From a virus: 20,443 nt of DNA. Positions 19,148 through 20,443 of the stretch are shown in pieces. Under the pieces are notes generated by a model. It searched no databases. It had not been told where the DNA came from and was given only the letters and a program-made list of their open reading frames with translations. Position numbers and translations under genes: made by a program. Position 1 is the first letter of the stretch, and each line of letters starts with the position of its first letter. Location of the stretch: the IMG/VR virus record IMGVR_UViG_3300044981_000140, positions 1 through 20,443 of that record; one strand, 5' to 3'.

Positions 19148-19163
19148 GGTTTCACGTGAAACA
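19148..19163. promoter_or_regulatory. parS: parS-like ParB-binding site
   Basis: GGTTTCACGTGAAACA differs from the chromosomal parS consensus TGTTTCACGTGAAACA only at the first base. It contains the perfect 14-bp palindrome GTTTCACGTGAAAC (19149-19162). It lies in the 27-bp gap between two structural genes, just before the ribosome-binding site of the next. Chromosomal ParB proteins load on this sequence and spread along DNA. No parA or parB gene is in this window. Binding by host ParB is inferred. Confidence 0.7.
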
Positions 19164-19174
19164 GGAGAGCCATC

Positions 19175-19375
19175 ATGGCTGAGGACTTTCTGAAGCCCAA
19201 GGGTGTGTCCACCAACAAGCTGGATACCCGCCGCATGCAGCACGGGCAGTTCCACAATCCGCCGGAGTACATCCAACTTGGCGGCTTCTCGGACGCCGGC
19301 AAGGCCAAGTTCGACCGCAACAAGATGACCCTGGAGAAGGGTGGTCCGTCTTCGGTCAAGGGGAGGCCGATCTGA
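19175..19375 (+). CDS. Small hypothetical protein in head module
   Basis: The 66-aa product (MAEDFLKPKGVSTNKLDTRR at its start) is basic and soluble, with a Gly/Ser-rich end. GGAGAGCC lies three bases before the ATG. Its start is 27 bp after the Pro/Gly/Met-rich gene; the parS-like palindrome fills the gap. Its position in the head region suggests a minor structural or accessory protein. Confidence 0.65.
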   Translation: MAEDFLKPKGVSTNKLDTRRMQHGQFHNPPEYIQLGGFSDAGKAKFDRNKMTLEKGGPSSVKGRPI

Positions 19376-19581
19376 TGGCGAACTGGAACGACATGCCCAA
19401 GAAGATCGGTCGTGACCGTGTGCTGGCGATGATCAATCCAGAGGGCGGCAAGCACTGGCGCAACCCGGCGATCATCGAACACGCTGCGGAGGGGTGGCCG
19501 CGACCGCAGAGCCCGCTGGCCCGCGAGCGTGCCGATCTGATGTCGCTGGAGAAGTCCATCACCGGAAAAAGCCCGTTCTGA
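19375..19581 (+). CDS. Small hypothetical protein in head module
   Basis: The 68-aa product (WNDMPKKIGRDRVLAMINPE, then HWRNPAIIEHAAEGWPRPQS) is basic with conserved-looking Trp and Pro. GGGGAGG lies upstream of the ATG, which overlaps the previous stop (TGATG). No family is recognised. Confidence 0.65.
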   Translation: MANWNDMPKKIGRDRVLAMINPEGGKHWRNPAIIEHAAEGWPRPQSPLARERADLMSLEKSITGKSPF

Positions 19582-19769
19582 TGACCACCCTGGAGAAGAT
19601 CGCCGCGCTGAAGGCTGCCCATGACGCCGCAGTTACTGAATTCGCGGAGATGGGTGTGATTGAGCAACCCGACCAACCAGTAGGCGGCTTCAAGATGACG
19701 GAAGAGGACGTTGCTCTGTTCTTCCATTTGAGGCGCCACGAAGCAATTGAGAGGCTGAAAAATGCCTGA
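19581..19769 (+). CDS. Small helical hypothetical protein
   Basis: The 62-aa product is acidic and helical (MTTLEKIAALKAAHDAAVTE, then EDVALFFHLRRHEAIERLK). The ATG at 19581 overlaps the previous stop (TGATG); no strong ribosome-binding site precedes it, so coupling is likely. The frame is open upstream but non-coding in appearance. Confidence 0.6.
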   Translation: MTTLEKIAALKAAHDAAVTEFAEMGVIEQPDQPVGGFKMTEEDVALFFHLRRHEAIERLKNA

Positions 19770-20361
19770 TCCTGTCCGTCCTGTTACGCCGCCGCGTCCG
19801 CCGCTGTTGCTGCCCCAGGAGATGGAGCGGCTGAGTACGCTGTTTCATCAGTTGGCGCACCACAAGGACACCCGCGGGCCGCTCGCCCGCATGGTCAAGC
19901 ATGTCGGCTCTCCGGTGGCAGCGGCCTTTACCGATGTGACCCTGGAAGACAAGTTCGCCCAACTCAACAAGAAGCTGGACGACCGTCTCCTTCAGGATCA
20001 GATCAACGCCGCCAGTAATGCCCAGGCTCGCCAGCGCAACACGCTGAAGGAGGCGGGGCGCTCGGACGAAGAGATCGCCAACATCGAGAAGGTGATGTCG
20101 CGGGTCGGGTTGGGCGACTACGATGCCGGAGCAAGACTGTACGACTCCTACAATCCGCCGGCCGATCCCTCGGATCATGGCCCGGATGCCTGGAACGAGA
20201 CCGGGGTGTGGGAATTCCCGACCCTGCCGGGCGCCGATGGCAAGCCGATGGCGTTCAAGGACTTCGCCAAGGACCCTGCCAAGGCCACCCGCGCTGCTGC
20301 TTACACCGCCATCGACGAATTCAAGCGCTCGCGGTTGCCGCGGGCTTTCGCACGGGCATAG
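19762..20361 (+). CDS. Putative scaffolding or head-assembly protein
   Basis: The 199-aa product is highly charged and helical in the centre (LEDKFAQLNKKLDDRLLQDQ, then EIANIEKVMSRVGLGDYDAG), with a Pro-rich start (MPDPVRPVTPPRPPLLLPQE). It lies directly before the probable capsid gene, the usual place of scaffolding proteins, which are mostly helical and charged. No protease motif is seen. GAGG precedes the ATG, which overlaps the previous gene by 8 bp. The role is inferred from position and composition. Confidence 0.6.
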   Translation: MPDPVRPVTPPRPPLLLPQEMERLSTLFHQLAHHKDTRGPLARMVKHVGSPVAAAFTDVTLEDKFAQLNKKLDDRLLQDQINAASNAQARQRNTLKEAGRSDEEIANIEKVMSRVGLGDYDAGARLYDSYNPPADPSDHGPDAWNETGVWEFPTLPGADGKPMAFKDFAKDPAKATRAAAYTAIDEFKRSRLPRAFARA

Positions 20362-20371
20362 GGGCTAACAC

Positions 20372-20443
20372 ATGCCGCAATTCGGTTCTGGTATCATCCC
20401 GGCGCAAGGGCCGATCGCAACCGAGTTGTCGGCGGTCGTCAGG
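20372..20443 (+). CDS. Probable major capsid protein, 5' end only
   Basis: The frame from ATG 20372 is open to the window end (24 codons: MPQFGSGIIPAQGPIATELS then AVVR). GGGGC lies six bases before the ATG. It follows the scaffold-like gene, and its N-terminus resembles podovirus major capsid proteins with a GIIP.QGPIATEL start. Only position and this short stretch support the call. Confidence 0.5.
   Translation, partial: MPQFGSGIIPAQGPIATELSAVVR

Noticed and set aside
1-20443. Integrase, attachment site, tRNA or insertion sequence
   Set aside because: Looked for on both strands; no recombinase motif, terminal repeat pair or cloverleaf was seen.

Overview
The window looks like the left-to-middle part of a tailed-phage (or prophage) genome from an alphaproteobacterial host, probably Hyphomicrobiales. 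It holds a RusA-type resolvase, a T7/Twinkle-type primase-helicase, a terminase large subunit, a portal protein and the likely start of the major capsid gene. Gene packing is tight, with ATGA, TGATG, GTGA and TTGA start/stop overlaps. The host guess rests on G+C-rich coding, a DUF551-like protein of the WQPIETAP type and an FmdB-type zinc-ribbon protein next to the portal gene. No integrase, tail, lysis or tRNA gene is visible here.

Layout. (1) 1-940: a leftward XRE repressor-like gene (84-455) and a rightward RusA resolvase (484-840) start 28 bp apart. (2) 942-3815: a rightward replication block. It has a structured leader, a DnaT-like replication protein whose gene contains an iteron array (a lambda-O-like origin), then a primase-helicase split into a zinc-ribbon ORF (1866-2138) and an out-of-frame TOPRIM-helicase ORF (2053-3483), and a small secreted protein. 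(3) 3803-8213: a leftward cassette of about 15 small genes in two operons, several with membrane segments, plus KTSC, zinc-ribbon and J-domain proteins. Near-consensus sigma70 promoters serve it, and a 455-bp gene-free region (6886-7340) divides it. That region carries a rightward promoter, a 12-bp palindrome and several hairpins. (4) 8500-13190: about 17 small rightward genes, mostly unknown. (5) 13187-20443: the packaging and head module: TerL, an HTH protein, a small beta-rich protein, a zinc-ribbon protein, portal, a short promoter-to-terminator unit, a Pro/Gly/Met-rich protein, three small proteins, a scaffold-like protein and the first 24 codons of a probable capsid protein.

How it fits together. 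The RusA, DnaT-like and primase-helicase genes would replicate the DNA from an origin inside the DnaT-like gene. The XRE protein is the obvious candidate to control promoters that share a CATATACGGGAA-like sequence. The leftward cassette resembles accessory host-interaction genes. Many genes share an extended ribosome-binding sequence, GGAGAGCA, 2-4 nt before the start codon, like the start-associated sequences of some mycobacteriophages.

The most striking single signal is a 15/16 match to the bacterial chromosomal ParB-binding site parS (19148-19163) in a 27-bp gap between head genes. No parA or parB gene is in the window, so the phage may use the host's ParB. All assignments are from reading the sequence; no database search was run.
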